From Pseudomonadota bacterium (lineage in GTDB: Bacteria; Pseudomonadota; Alphaproteobacteria; Rhodobacterales; Rhodobacteraceae), in contig JAIUPD010000001.1 in assembly GCA_020161615.1 (NCBI GenBank), positions 310,001 through 374,000 of the forward strand: a stretch of DNA of 64,000 nt. Reading direction: 5' to 3'. Both the position numbers and the translations under genes were made by a program. Below the pieces are notes generated by a model, which made no database searches, was not told the DNA's origin, and saw only the letters and a list, made by a program, of their open reading frames with translations. How positions within the stretch are numbered: the stretch's first letter is position 1; each line of letters opens with the position of its first letter. Positions 36,360 to 43,880 of the stretch are shown here, piece after piece.

Positions 36360-37096
36360 CCGCCTATCTGATGACGCCGCAGGGCCGGCGCCTCGCCTAT
36401 CACCGCACGCCCGGAAACGGGCCGGGGGTCGTCTTTCTCGGCGGCTTCAGGTCGGACATGACCGGGACCAAGGCGCAGTTCCTGCAGGCCTGGGCTGAAG
36501 AGAATGGCCGACCCTTCCTGCGTTTCGATTATTCCGGGCACGGGCAATCGGAGGGCGATTTCCTCGACGGTGCCATCGGCGACTGGTTCGAGGATGCGCT
36601 GGCGATGATCGGGGCCCAGACCGAGGGGCCGCAGGTGCTGGTCGGCTCGTCCATGGGCGGCTGGATCGCGCTGCTGGTCGCGCGCGCCCTCCCGCAGCGG
36701 GTCGCGGCGCTGGTCGGTATCGCCGCCGCGCCCGATTTCACCGAGGATCTGATGGAGCCCTCCTTCACCGAAGCCGAACGCGCGGCCATGGAGGCGACGG
36801 GTCGCATCGAGCAGCCCTCGGAATACAGCGACGAGCCCTATGTCATCACGCGCCGCCTGATCGAGGAGGGGCGCAGCCGTCTGGTGCTGCGCAGCCCGTT
36901 GCATCTGCCCTTCCCGGTGCGGCTGTTGCAGGGCTCGGCCGATGTCGACGTGCCGCCCTCGGTGGCGCTGAAGCTCTTCGACCATGCCGAGAGCCCCGAT
37001 ATGCGGCTGACCCTGGTCAAGGGCGCCGATCACCGCTTCTCGGAGCCCGAGAACCTGGCGCTGCTGGCCCAGACGCTCGACCGGCTGCCGGTCTGA
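36356..37096 (+). CDS. Alpha/beta hydrolase (ABHD10/carboxylesterase-like)
   Basis: 246 aa, cytosolic. GPGVVFLGGFRSDMTGTKA (oxyanion region), RFDYSGHGQSEG, nucleophile elbow GSSMGGWIAL, and catalytic His in KGADHRFSEPENL; acid residue likely in GSADVDVP. The GFRSDMxGTKA N-terminal pattern is shared with mitochondrial ABHD10, a thioesterase, so an acyl-thioesterase or esterase role is likely. Co-translated with the creatininase-family gene upstream; next hydrolase follows after three bases. Confidence 0.85.
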   Translation: MTAYLMTPQGRRLAYHRTPGNGPGVVFLGGFRSDMTGTKAQFLQAWAEENGRPFLRFDYSGHGQSEGDFLDGAIGDWFEDALAMIGAQTEGPQVLVGSSMGGWIALLVARALPQRVAALVGIAAAPDFTEDLMEPSFTEAERAAMEATGRIEQPSEYSDEPYVITRRLIEEGRSRLVLRSPLHLPFPVRLLQGSADVDVPPSVALKLFDHAESPDMRLTLVKGADHRFSEPENLALLAQTLDRLPV

Positions 37097-37099
37097 AGG

Positions 37100-38071
37100 A
37101 TGAAGGCGCGCATCCTCCTCCTGGCCCTGCTGGGCGATCTGCTGCTGGTCGGCGGCGCGCTGTGGTATTTCGCGCCCCGCACCGACTGGCCCCCGGCGGC
37201 GCAGGTTGCACCGGTGATCCCGGGTGAGGACCTCGACGTCTGGCTCGAGACGCGCGAAGGGGTGTTCGACGACCTCACCCCCGGGACGCAGAAGCTGATC
37301 CATTGGGCGGGGGAGCGTGGGGCCGAGACTGCGCTGGCGCTGGTCTATCTGCCCGGCTTCTCTGCCACCCGGCAGGAGATCGCGCCGGTCCCCCTGCGGC
37401 TGGCCGAGGCGCTGGGCGCCAATCTCTTCGAGACAAGGCTCGCGGGCCATGGTCGCCCCGGTGCTGCGCTGGGCGAGGTCTCGGTCGAGGATTGGGCCAC
37501 CGACCTCGCCGAGGCCATGGCCATTGGCGAAAGGCTGGGGCAACGGGTGGTGCTGATCGGCACCTCGACCGGCGGCGCGCTGGCGGTGCTGGCGGCACTG
37601 GACCCGGAGTATCGCGAGCGGATTGCCGGGATCATCCTGGTGTCGCCCAATTTTTCGCCCGCGGACCGGATGGCCTTCGTGCTGGACCTGCCCTGGGCCA
37701 GCACCTGGGGCCCCTGGATCTTCGGTGCCGAGCGCGCCTGGGAACCGGCCAATGCCGCGCATGGCCGCTACTGGACCACAAGCTACCCCAGCGCCGCGCT
37801 GTTCCCGATGCGCGTGGTGCAAGAGGCCGCCCGGCACGCCCCGGTCGAGGAGGCGAGGGTGCCCGCCCTGGTCTTCTATGCTGAGGGCGACCGGGTGGTC
37901 GATTCCCGCGTGACCGAGGAAATCATGGCCCGCTGGGGCGCCCCGGTGGTGCTGCACCGGGTCGAGGACGCCAACGACCCGCAGCAGCATGTCATCGCCG
38001 GCGACATCCTCTCGCCCGATGCGACGGCCGGGCTGGTGGCTGCCAGCCTGATCTGGGCGCGCGGCCTCTGA
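37100..38071 (+). CDS. Membrane-anchored alpha/beta hydrolase
   Basis: 323 aa. An N-terminal hydrophobic segment (KARILLLALLGDLLLVGGALWYF) anchors or exports the protein. ALVYLPGFSATRQEIAPVPLRLAEALG, ETRLAGHGRPG, nucleophile GTSTGGALAV, acid in FYAEGDRVVDS and a His near PQQHVIAGDI make a complete triad of the hydrolase fold. Third gene of the creatininase-family operon by spacing. Substrate unknown; the location suggests the membrane or periplasm. Confidence 0.8.
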   Translation: MKARILLLALLGDLLLVGGALWYFAPRTDWPPAAQVAPVIPGEDLDVWLETREGVFDDLTPGTQKLIHWAGERGAETALALVYLPGFSATRQEIAPVPLRLAEALGANLFETRLAGHGRPGAALGEVSVEDWATDLAEAMAIGERLGQRVVLIGTSTGGALAVLAALDPEYRERIAGIILVSPNFSPADRMAFVLDLPWASTWGPWIFGAERAWEPANAAHGRYWTTSYPSAALFPMRVVQEAARHAPVEEARVPALVFYAEGDRVVDSRVTEEIMARWGAPVVLHRVEDANDPQQHVIAGDILSPDATAGLVAASLIWARGL

Positions 38072-38072
38072 C

Positions 38073-38101
38073 TTGACGCCCCGGATCTGGTATCGCATGA
38101 G
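38073..38101 (+). promoter_or_regulatory. Possible promoter of tRNA-Arg
   Basis: -35 TTGACG (38073-38078), 17-base spacer, weak -10 CATGAG (38096-38101), ten bases before the tRNA. The -35 is good, the -10 poor. Confidence 0.3.
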
Positions 38102-38111
38102 GAAGCGGTGC

Positions 38112-38188
38112 GGTCCCGTAGCTCAGCTGGATAGAGCGGCTGCCTTCTAAGCAGTTGGTCAGGGGTTCGAGTCCTCTCGGGATCGCCA
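38112..38188 (+). tRNA. tRNA-Arg (anticodon TCT)
   Basis: 77 nt with encoded CCA. Acceptor GGTCCCG/CGGGATC (one G-U pair), D-arm TAGCTCAGCTGGATAGAGC, anticodon stem-loop TGCCTTCTAAGCA reading AGA/AGG, T-loop TTCGAGT, discriminator G73. Confidence 0.96.
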
Positions 38189-38246
38189 GTTTCCTCCCTC
38201 CCTTCCCACCGGAGCTACCGAAGGCCGCGCTTGCTTGCGGCAGAAT

Positions 38247-38261
38247 GTTCATGATATGTTC
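38247..38261 (+). promoter_or_regulatory. LexA-like SOS box of the alphaproteobacterial type
   Basis: GTTC-ATGATAT-GTTC fits exactly the GTTC-N7-GTTC direct repeat known as the LexA site in Rhodobacter and other alphaproteobacteria. It lies 33 bases upstream of the GFA-family ATG, where LexA would block transcription. Confidence 0.55.
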
Positions 38262-38294
38262 TTGTTCGTCGTTTGGCCATCAAGGGAACCGGTC

Positions 38295-38690
38295 ATGATC
38301 CAGGGAAGCTGCTGTTGCGGTGCCGTTCGGTTCGAGCTGCGGGCGGTGCCCTCGACCATGGGCACCTGCCATTGCTCGCGCTGCCGCAAGGCGGGGGCCA
38401 GCACCATCGTCTTCGTCAAGCGTGAGGATCTGCGCTGGGTGCAGGGCAGGGAGCATGTTGCGACCTACCGGCCCGAGGCCCCCTATAAATACGCCCGCTG
38501 CTTCTGCCGGATCTGCGGCAGCTCGCTGGGCGAGATCCTGTCCGAAGAGGCGAGTTTTCCCATCGCCGCCAATGCGCTGGATACGGACACCGGCCTCAGG
38601 AACCGCTTTCACGAATTCACGTCGGAGAAACCCGGCTGGGTCCAGATCTGCGATGATGCCCCGCAATCCCCCGGCCATCCGGCGACCTGA
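38295..38690 (+). CDS. GFA/CENP-V family zinc protein
   Basis: 131 aa from ATG 38295 (AAGGGA eight bases upstream). GFA fold Cys motifs: GSCCCGAVRFEL, TCHCSRCRKAG and ARCFCRICGSSLGE. These seven or more Cys residues bind two zinc ions. The family was named for Gfa, a glutathione-dependent formaldehyde-activating protein, but most members have unknown function. Follows a LexA-like box and ends at a terminator. The adjacent tRNA-Arg is 107 bases upstream. Confidence 0.87.
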   Translation: MIQGSCCCGAVRFELRAVPSTMGTCHCSRCRKAGASTIVFVKREDLRWVQGREHVATYRPEAPYKYARCFCRICGSSLGEILSEEASFPIAANALDTDTGLRNRFHEFTSEKPGWVQICDDAPQSPGHPAT

Positions 38691-38699
38691 GGCAAAGGA

Positions 38700-38728
38700 A
38701 AAGGGCCCGTCGCCGGGCCCTTTGTTTT
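38700..38728 (+). terminator. Rho-independent terminator after the GFA-family gene
   Basis: Stem AAAGGGCCCG / CGGGCCCTTT (10 bp, loop TCGC) followed by GTTTT. It lies just at the end of the convergent ettA gene and may work in both directions. Confidence 0.85.
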
Positions 38729-40382
38729 AGCGCGAGAATTTCTTGTATTTCACACGCTTCGGTTCGACCGCATCGGGGCCGAGGCGACGGATCTTGTCTT
38801 CCTCATAGGCTTCGAAGTTGCCCTCGAACCATTCGACATGCGCCTCGCCCTCGAAGGCCAGGATATGCGTGCAAAGCCGGTCGAGGAAGAAGCGGTCGTG
38901 CGAGATGATGATCGCGTTGCCAGCGAAATCCTCGATGGCCGCTTCCAGCGCCTGCAGCGTTTCCACGTCCAGGTCGTTGGTCGGTTCGTCGAGCAGGAGG
39001 ACGTTGCCGCCCTCTTTCAGCAGCTTCGCCATGTGCACCCGGTTGCGCTCACCGCCCGAGAGCAGGCCGACCTTCTTCTGCTGGTCGCCGCCCTTGAAGT
39101 TGAAGGCGCCGCAATAGGCCCGGCTGTTGACCTGCGCATCGCCCAGTTCGATCAGCTCGGCCCCGCCGGAGATTTCCTCCCAGACGGTGGCGTTGGGGTC
39201 GAGCGCGTCGCGCGACTGGTCGACATAGGCCAGCTTCACCGTGTCACCCAGCGTGACCGAACCCGCATCGGGCTGTTCCTTGCCGGTGATCATGCGGAAC
39301 AGCGTCGATTTCCCGGCGCCGTTCGGGCCGATCACGCCGACGATGGCCCCCGGCGGGATCGAGAACGACAGGTTCTCGATCAGCTGGCGGTCGCCGTAAT
39401 GCTTGCTCAGGTTCTCGACCTCGATCACCTTGCCGCCCAGACGGGGACCGTTCGGGATGATGATCTGGGCCTTGCCCACCCGTTCCTTCTCGGATTGGTC
39501 GGCCATCTTTTCATAGGCCGAGATACGGGCCTTGGACTTCGCCTGACGGGCCTTGGCCCCGGCGCGGATCCACTCCAGTTCCTTTTCCAGAACCTTCTGC
39601 TTGGCCTTGTCCTCGCGCGCTTCCTGGGCGACGCGCTTGGCCTTCTGTTCCAGCCACGAGGAATAATTGCCCTCGTAGGGGATGCCGCGCCCGCGCTCCA
39701 GTTCCAGGATCCACGAGGTGATGTCGTCCAGGAAATAGCGGTCGTGGGTGACGCAGAGGATGGTGCCCTTGTACTCGATCAGGTGCTTTTGCAGCCAGGC
39801 GATCGTCTCGGCGTCCAGGTGGTTGGTCGGTTCGTCCAGAAGCAGCATGTCGGGCGCTTCCAGGAGCAGCTTGCACAGCGCCACGCGGCGGCGCTCGCCC
39901 CCCGAAAGGGTGGTGACATCCGCGTCGTCCGGCGGGCAGCGCAGGGCTTCCATCGCCACATCGACCTGGCTGTCCAGATCCCAGAGGTTCTCGGCGTCGA
40001 TCTCGTCCTGCAGCTTCGCCATCTCCTCGGCCGTCTCGTCCGAGTAGTTCATGGCGAGTTCATTGTAGCGGTCGAGCTTCGCCTGTTTCGCCGCCACGCC
40101 CAGCATGACGTTGCCCCGCACGTCGAGGGTTTCATCGAGCGCAGGCTCCTGCGGCAGGTAGCCGACCTTGGCGCCCTTGGCCGCCCAGGCCTCGCCGGTG
40201 AAGTCCTTGTCGATGCCCGCCATGATGCGCAGCAGCGTCGATTTACCGGCGCCGTTGACGCCGACGACGCCGATCTTCACACCGGGCAGGAAGTTCAGGC
40301 GGATGTTCTCGAAGCATTTCTTGCCGCCGGGGTAGGTCTTGGACACGCCATCCATGTGATAGACGTACTGATACGAGGCCAT
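38727..40382 (-). CDS. ettA: Energy-dependent translational throttle protein EttA (ABC-F)
   Basis: 551 aa (E. coli EttA 555). Two ABC domains joined by an ABC-F linker: Walker A GVNGAGKSTLL and GPNGAGKSTLF, signatures LSGGERRRVAL and LSGGERNRVHM, Walker B LLLDEPTNHLDA and LLLDEPTNDLDV. The arm and P-site-interacting motif (ALRCPPDDADV region, WIRAGAKARQAKSKARISAYEKM) fit EttA rather than Uup. No membrane domains. It binds the ribosomal E site and gates the first peptide bond according to ATP/ADP. Confidence 0.95.
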   Translation of the reverse strand: MASYQYVYHMDGVSKTYPGGKKCFENIRLNFLPGVKIGVVGVNGAGKSTLLRIMAGIDKDFTGEAWAAKGAKVGYLPQEPALDETLDVRGNVMLGVAAKQAKLDRYNELAMNYSDETAEEMAKLQDEIDAENLWDLDSQVDVAMEALRCPPDDADVTTLSGGERRRVALCKLLLEAPDMLLLDEPTNHLDAETIAWLQKHLIEYKGTILCVTHDRYFLDDITSWILELERGRGIPYEGNYSSWLEQKAKRVAQEAREDKAKQKVLEKELEWIRAGAKARQAKSKARISAYEKMADQSEKERVGKAQIIIPNGPRLGGKVIEVENLSKHYGDRQLIENLSFSIPPGAIVGVIGPNGAGKSTLFRMITGKEQPDAGSVTLGDTVKLAYVDQSRDALDPNATVWEEISGGAELIELGDAQVNSRAYCGAFNFKGGDQQKKVGLLSGGERNRVHMAKLLKEGGNVLLLDEPTNDLDVETLQALEAAIEDFAGNAIIISHDRFFLDRLCTHILAFEGEAHVEWFEGNFEAYEEDKIRRLGPDAVEPKRVKYKKFSR

Positions 40383-40563
40383 CTCACGCTCCAGGTATTA
40401 CGGGGATTTGCACGTTCCCTACAGGGGCGGGGGGCTCGCTGCAAGCCGTGCCTCTTTCCCTCGGCGCTGGCAGTCGGCATACTGCACGCCTTGCGACTAT
40501 CCCTGGCTTGCTGTGAAACCCGATCCCTTACCGACCCCACAGCCATTGATCCCGGAGTTCTTC

Positions 40564-41445
40564 ATGCCCTTCGATTCCATCGGCGGCGGCACTATCGTCC
40601 TGTTGTTGCTTGCCATTTTCATCATCATTTCGCTGTTCCTGGGCGTGCGCATCGTGCCCCAGTCGCAGAAATATGTGGTCGAGCGTTTCGGCCGTCTGCG
40701 CGCCGTGCTGGGCCCGGGGATCAACCTGATCGTGCCCTTCGTCGATACGGTCGCGCACAAGGTCTCGATCCTGGAGCGTCAGCTGCCCAACCAGCGGCAG
40801 GACGCGATCACCACCGATAACGTGCTGGTGCAGGTCGAGACCTCGGTCTTCTACCGGATCATGGAGCCGGAAAAGACCGTCTACCGAATCCGCGACGTGG
40901 ATGCGGCGATCCTGACCACCGTGGCCGGTATCGTCCGGTCCGAGATCGGCACGATGGAATTGGACGAGGTTCAGTCGAACCGCGCGCGGCTGACGCAGAA
41001 GATCGGCGCCGCCATCGCCGATGTGGTCGATGACTGGGGCATCGTCGTGACCCGCGCGGAACTGCTGGACGTGAATCTCGACGAGGCCACCCGCGCCGCC
41101 ATGTTGCAACAGCTCAACGCCGAGCGCGCGCGCCGCGCCGCGGTGACCGAGGCCGAGGGCAAGCGGCGTGCGGTGGAACTGGCCGCCGACGGTCAGCTCT
41201 ATGCCGCCGAGCAGGAGGCGAAGGCCAAGCGCGTCAGCGCCGATGCCGAGGCCTATGCCACCGGCGTGATCGCCGAGGCCATCGCCAGGAACGGGCTGGA
41301 GGCCGCGCAATACCAGATCGCGCTGGCCCAGGTCGAGGCGATGAAGAAAGTCGCCGAAGGGCAGGGCAAGCAGACCGTCATCCTGCCCGCGCATCTGATG
41401 GATGCCTTCGGCGATGCTTTCAAGATGCTGAAGGGAAAACCGTGA
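40564..41445 (+). CDS. SPFH/band-7 membrane protein (stomatin-like, QmcA type)
   Basis: 293 aa from ATG 40564. N-terminal anchor (IVLLLLAIFIIISLFLGV) followed by the SPFH domain: VPQSQKYVVERFGRLRAVLGPGINLIVPFVDTV, ERQLPNQRQDAITTDNVLVQVETSVFYRI, RSEIGTMELDEVQSNRARL (band-7 signature region). The C-terminal coiled coil is charged and Ala-rich (AEQEAKAKRVSADAEAYA). These proteins scaffold membrane domains and often regulate membrane proteases such as FtsH. Its stop overlaps the ATG of the NfeD gene, its usual partner. Confidence 0.93.
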   Translation: MPFDSIGGGTIVLLLLAIFIIISLFLGVRIVPQSQKYVVERFGRLRAVLGPGINLIVPFVDTVAHKVSILERQLPNQRQDAITTDNVLVQVETSVFYRIMEPEKTVYRIRDVDAAILTTVAGIVRSEIGTMELDEVQSNRARLTQKIGAAIADVVDDWGIVVTRAELLDVNLDEATRAAMLQQLNAERARRAAVTEAEGKRRAVELAADGQLYAAEQEAKAKRVSADAEAYATGVIAEAIARNGLEAAQYQIALAQVEAMKKVAEGQGKQTVILPAHLMDAFGDAFKMLKGKP

Positions 41446-41729
41446 TGCACGAGATGTGGTGGGTCTGGATCGCGGCGGGTCTGGCGCTGGCCATTGTAGA
41501 GGTGCTGGTGCCCGGCTTCCTGTTCGCGGGCTTTGCGGTCGGCGCGGTGATCACCGGGGTGATGGTCGGCCTCGCCCTGCCGGGGATGGATTGGATGACC
41601 GGTTCGCTGACCGTCTCGCTGGTGGTCTTTGCTGTCATCTCGGTCATCGCCTGGCTGGCGATGCGGGCGGTGCTGGGGGTCCGTCAGGGTCAGATGAAAC
41701 GCATCGACCACGACATCAACGAAGATTGA
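41445..41729 (+). CDS. NfeD-family membrane protein (short form)
   Basis: 94 aa from ATG 41445 (AAGGGA eight bases upstream; a GTG at 41442 is possible). Membrane segments with WWVWIAAGLALAIVEVLVPGFLFAGFAVGAVITGV, and a third span SLTVSLVVFAVISVIAWLAM. It keeps the three-span part of the NfeD family but ends soon after, so the C-terminal OB-fold (NfeD1b) domain is largely absent. NfeD partners SPFH proteins in operons across bacteria. Confidence 0.88.
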   Translation: MHEMWWVWIAAGLALAIVEVLVPGFLFAGFAVGAVITGVMVGLALPGMDWMTGSLTVSLVVFAVISVIAWLAMRAVLGVRQGQMKRIDHDINED

Positions 41730-41757
41730 CAGCAGGGGGCCAGACGGCCCCCTGCGC

Positions 41758-42363
41758 TTATCGGGCCGAGGGAAACAGCGTCTTGCGGATCACGTTGAGG
41801 TCGAAGCAGAAGCTGCGGTTCTTCTGATAGATCAGGTCGATCCGCGCCTTTCTGGGGGCGCAGGTCCGGGCATAGATAGCCTCGGTCTGGTCGGCGGTGG
41901 TGGTGCGCGCCAGAAGCCGCTCCTCGTGCCGGGCGAAGGCAATGGTGGCAAGGCCGGTCAGCCCGGGGCGGCTTTTCAGCACCTCGGCGTAGAGGGCAGG
42001 GAAGCGCTCGACATAATGCCTGAGCGGCGGGCGTGGCCCCACGACCGAGATATCGCCGCGCCAGAGGTTCCATAGCTGCGGCAATTCATCCAGCCGCCGC
42101 CGTCTGAGCCAGCGGCCTGTCGCGGTGATGCGCGGCGCCTTGTGCCCGCCCGAGGCGCCTGTATCGGCCGGATCCACGCGCATGGTGCGGAACTTCCACA
42201 GGCGGAAGCCCCGCGTCGGGGTCTTCATCCGCTCGCCCGCGTGAAAGATCGGCCGCCCGTCCCGCAGCAGGATCACCAGGGCGATGACCAGCACCATCGG
42301 CACCACGAAGGGGGTGATCATGGCGGCGGTCCACAGGTCGAAAGCGCGTTTGGCGGGCGTCAT
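41758..42363 (-). CDS. Bacterial sugar transferase (undecaprenyl-phosphate hexose-1-phosphate transferase type)
   Basis: 201 aa from ATG 42363 (a TTG lies one codon earlier; GGAGG upstream). PF02397 pattern: KRAFDLWTAAMITPFVVPMVLVIALVILLRDG (membrane hairpin), PIFHAGERM, FRLWKFRTMR, WLRRRRLDELPQLWNLWRGDISVVGPRPPLRHYVE, SRPGLTGLATI. DELPQL and PRP are catalytic-region signatures. It starts a surface polysaccharide repeat unit by moving a sugar phosphate to the lipid carrier. No other polysaccharide genes adjoin it, so it may serve an exopolysaccharide locus elsewhere. Confidence 0.92.
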   Translation of the reverse strand: MTPAKRAFDLWTAAMITPFVVPMVLVIALVILLRDGRPIFHAGERMKTPTRGFRLWKFRTMRVDPADTGASGGHKAPRITATGRWLRRRRLDELPQLWNLWRGDISVVGPRPPLRHYVERFPALYAEVLKSRPGLTGLATIAFARHEERLLARTTTADQTEAIYARTCAPRKARIDLIYQKNRSFCFDLNVIRKTLFPSAR

Positions 42364-42663
42364 CAAGCCTCCATCATGGCCCCGGCCCGGGGGGCGGCGG
42401 CCTTTGCGGTATCGGCGATGGGGGCCGGGCCTTCAAGGCGGCCGCGGGGCGCCACGCGCCCCCTGCCACGGCGGTCCCGGATCAGGGGGGGCCGCTGCCG
42501 CCCGATGCGCCACATGGCGCGAATACTCATCACCCTCGTCATCCCCCGTTTCTGCCATGAGCCTCGCGGCGATGCCACTGGAAGTAGAGCGCAAGCCGAT
42601 TGACTGACCGGACGGTTGGTGAAACAATCCCGCCAGCGCGGAATCGCGTGCAGGGAGGATGAC
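42364..42663. other. 300-base intergenic region upstream of the paa genes
   Basis: Divergent spacer between the sugar transferase and paaG. Its right end carries the paaG promoter with an internal operator (42600-42628) and the ribosome site AGGGAGGA (42653-42660). The rest is GC-rich and shows no gene or clear motif. Confidence 0.6.
42600..42628 (+). promoter_or_regulatory. paaG promoter with a PaaR-type operator in the spacer
   Basis: -35 TTGACT (42600-42605), 17-base spacer, -10-like AACAAT (42623-42628). Inside lies ACTGACCG-GA-CGGTTGGT (42603-42620), an inverted repeat with a perfect ACCG/CGGT core, the expected place for a repressor such as the TetR regulator encoded after paaK. Confidence 0.55.
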
Positions 42664-43452
42664 ATGAGCGATTCGGACACCGTTCTGGTGAGCCTTGAAA
42701 ACGGCGTGCTCGAAATCACGCTGAACCGGCCCGAGAGGCTCAATTCCTTCAACGAAGACCAGCATATGGCCCTGCGCGCGGCCCTGACCCGTGCCGCCGC
42801 CGAGGCCCGCGCCGTGCTGCTGACCGGCGCCGGTCGGGGCTTCTGCGCCGGGCAGGATCTGGGCGACCGCGATCCGCGCAAGATGGAGGGTCCGCCCGAC
42901 TTGGGCGATACCGTCCGCCGCCTCTGGGCGCCGCTGGTGCGCCAGATCAAGGCCCTGCCGATGCCGGTGATCTGCGCGGTCAACGGTGTGGCGGCGGGGG
43001 CGGGGTCCTCGCTGGCGCTGGCTTGCGACCTGACGCTGGCCGCGGAATCGGCCAAGTTCATCCAATCCTTCGGCAAGGTCGGCCTGATCCCCGACACCGC
43101 CGGCAGCTGGCACCTGCCCAAATTGCTGGGTCCGCAGCGCGCCATGGGCCTTGCCTTGACCTCGCAACCCCTGCCCGCGCAGCAGGCCGCCGACTGGGGC
43201 CTGATCTGGCAATGCCTGCCTGACGACCAGCTGATGACGGAAGCCCGGGCGCTGGCCCGCAAGCTCGCCGCGGGGCCGACCTTCGGCTATGCCAGCACCA
43301 AGCGCGCCATGCAGGCGGCCCAGACCAACACGCTCGACGCGCATCTGGAACTGGAAGCCGAGCTGATGAAGGCCTGCGGCGAAAGCGCCGATTACGCCGA
43401 GGGCGTCGCCGCCTTCCTCGACAAGCGCCAGCCGGAGTTCAAAGGCCAATGA
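42664..43452 (+). CDS. paaG: Enoyl-CoA hydratase/isomerase, ring-1,2-epoxyphenylacetyl-CoA isomerase
   Basis: 262 aa crotonase-fold protein. GVLEITLNRPERLNSFNEDQHMALRAAL, GAGRGFCAGQDLGDRDPR (oxyanion hole), NGVAAGAGSSLALACDL, FSFGKVGLIPDTAGSWHLPKLLGPQRAMGLALT with Asp/Glu in the PaaG-typical place, and FGYASTKRAM. The GQDLGDRDP motif is typical of PaaG, which isomerises the phenylacetyl-CoA epoxide to the oxepin. It heads paaG-paaI-paaK-paaR; no phenylacetyl-CoA epoxidase (paaABCDE) or paaZ is in this window. ATGA overlap with paaI. Confidence 0.9.
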   Translation: MSDSDTVLVSLENGVLEITLNRPERLNSFNEDQHMALRAALTRAAAEARAVLLTGAGRGFCAGQDLGDRDPRKMEGPPDLGDTVRRLWAPLVRQIKALPMPVICAVNGVAAGAGSSLALACDLTLAAESAKFIQSFGKVGLIPDTAGSWHLPKLLGPQRAMGLALTSQPLPAQQAADWGLIWQCLPDDQLMTEARALARKLAAGPTFGYASTKRAMQAAQTNTLDAHLELEAELMKACGESADYAEGVAAFLDKRQPEFKGQ

Positions 43453-43877
43453 CCCCCGACGAACTGGCACGGGCCTGCGCCGCCGCCATGTGGGCCGACG
43501 ACAACGCCACCCGGCACCTGGGGATGGAACTCTCCGATGTCCGCGCCGGTCACGCCACCATGACCATGTGCGTCCGGGCCGAGATGACCAATGGCCACAA
43601 GATCTGCCACGGCGGCTATATCTTCACGCTGGCGGACAGCGCCTTCGCCTTCGCCTGCAATACCTACAACCAGCGCGTCGTGGCCCAGATGGGCCAGATC
43701 ACCTTCCTCGCCCCGGGGCAGGAGGGCGATGTGCTGACCGCCCGCGCGGCCGAGGTCTGGCGGCAGGGGCGCAGCGGCATCTACGACATCACCGTGACCC
43801 GGCAGGACGGCACCAGGATCGCCGAATTCCGCGGCCATTCGCGCAGCATCAAGGGCACCCATCTGCCCGAGGAGTGA
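43449..43877 (+). CDS. paaI: Phenylacetate-pathway acyl-CoA thioesterase
   Basis: 142 aa hotdog-fold protein. MCVRAEMTNGHKICHGGYIFTLADSAFAFACNTYN is the PaaI motif with HGG and Asp of the active site (DSAF). It releases CoA from stalled hydroxyphenylacetyl-CoA and related esters, protecting the pathway from dead ends. Four-base overlap with paaG and three bases before paaK place it in the operon. Confidence 0.93.
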   Translation: MTPDELARACAAAMWADDNATRHLGMELSDVRAGHATMTMCVRAEMTNGHKICHGGYIFTLADSAFAFACNTYNQRVVAQMGQITFLAPGQEGDVLTARAAEVWRQGRSGIYDITVTRQDGTRIAEFRGHSRSIKGTHLPEE

Positions 43878-43880
43878 ACC

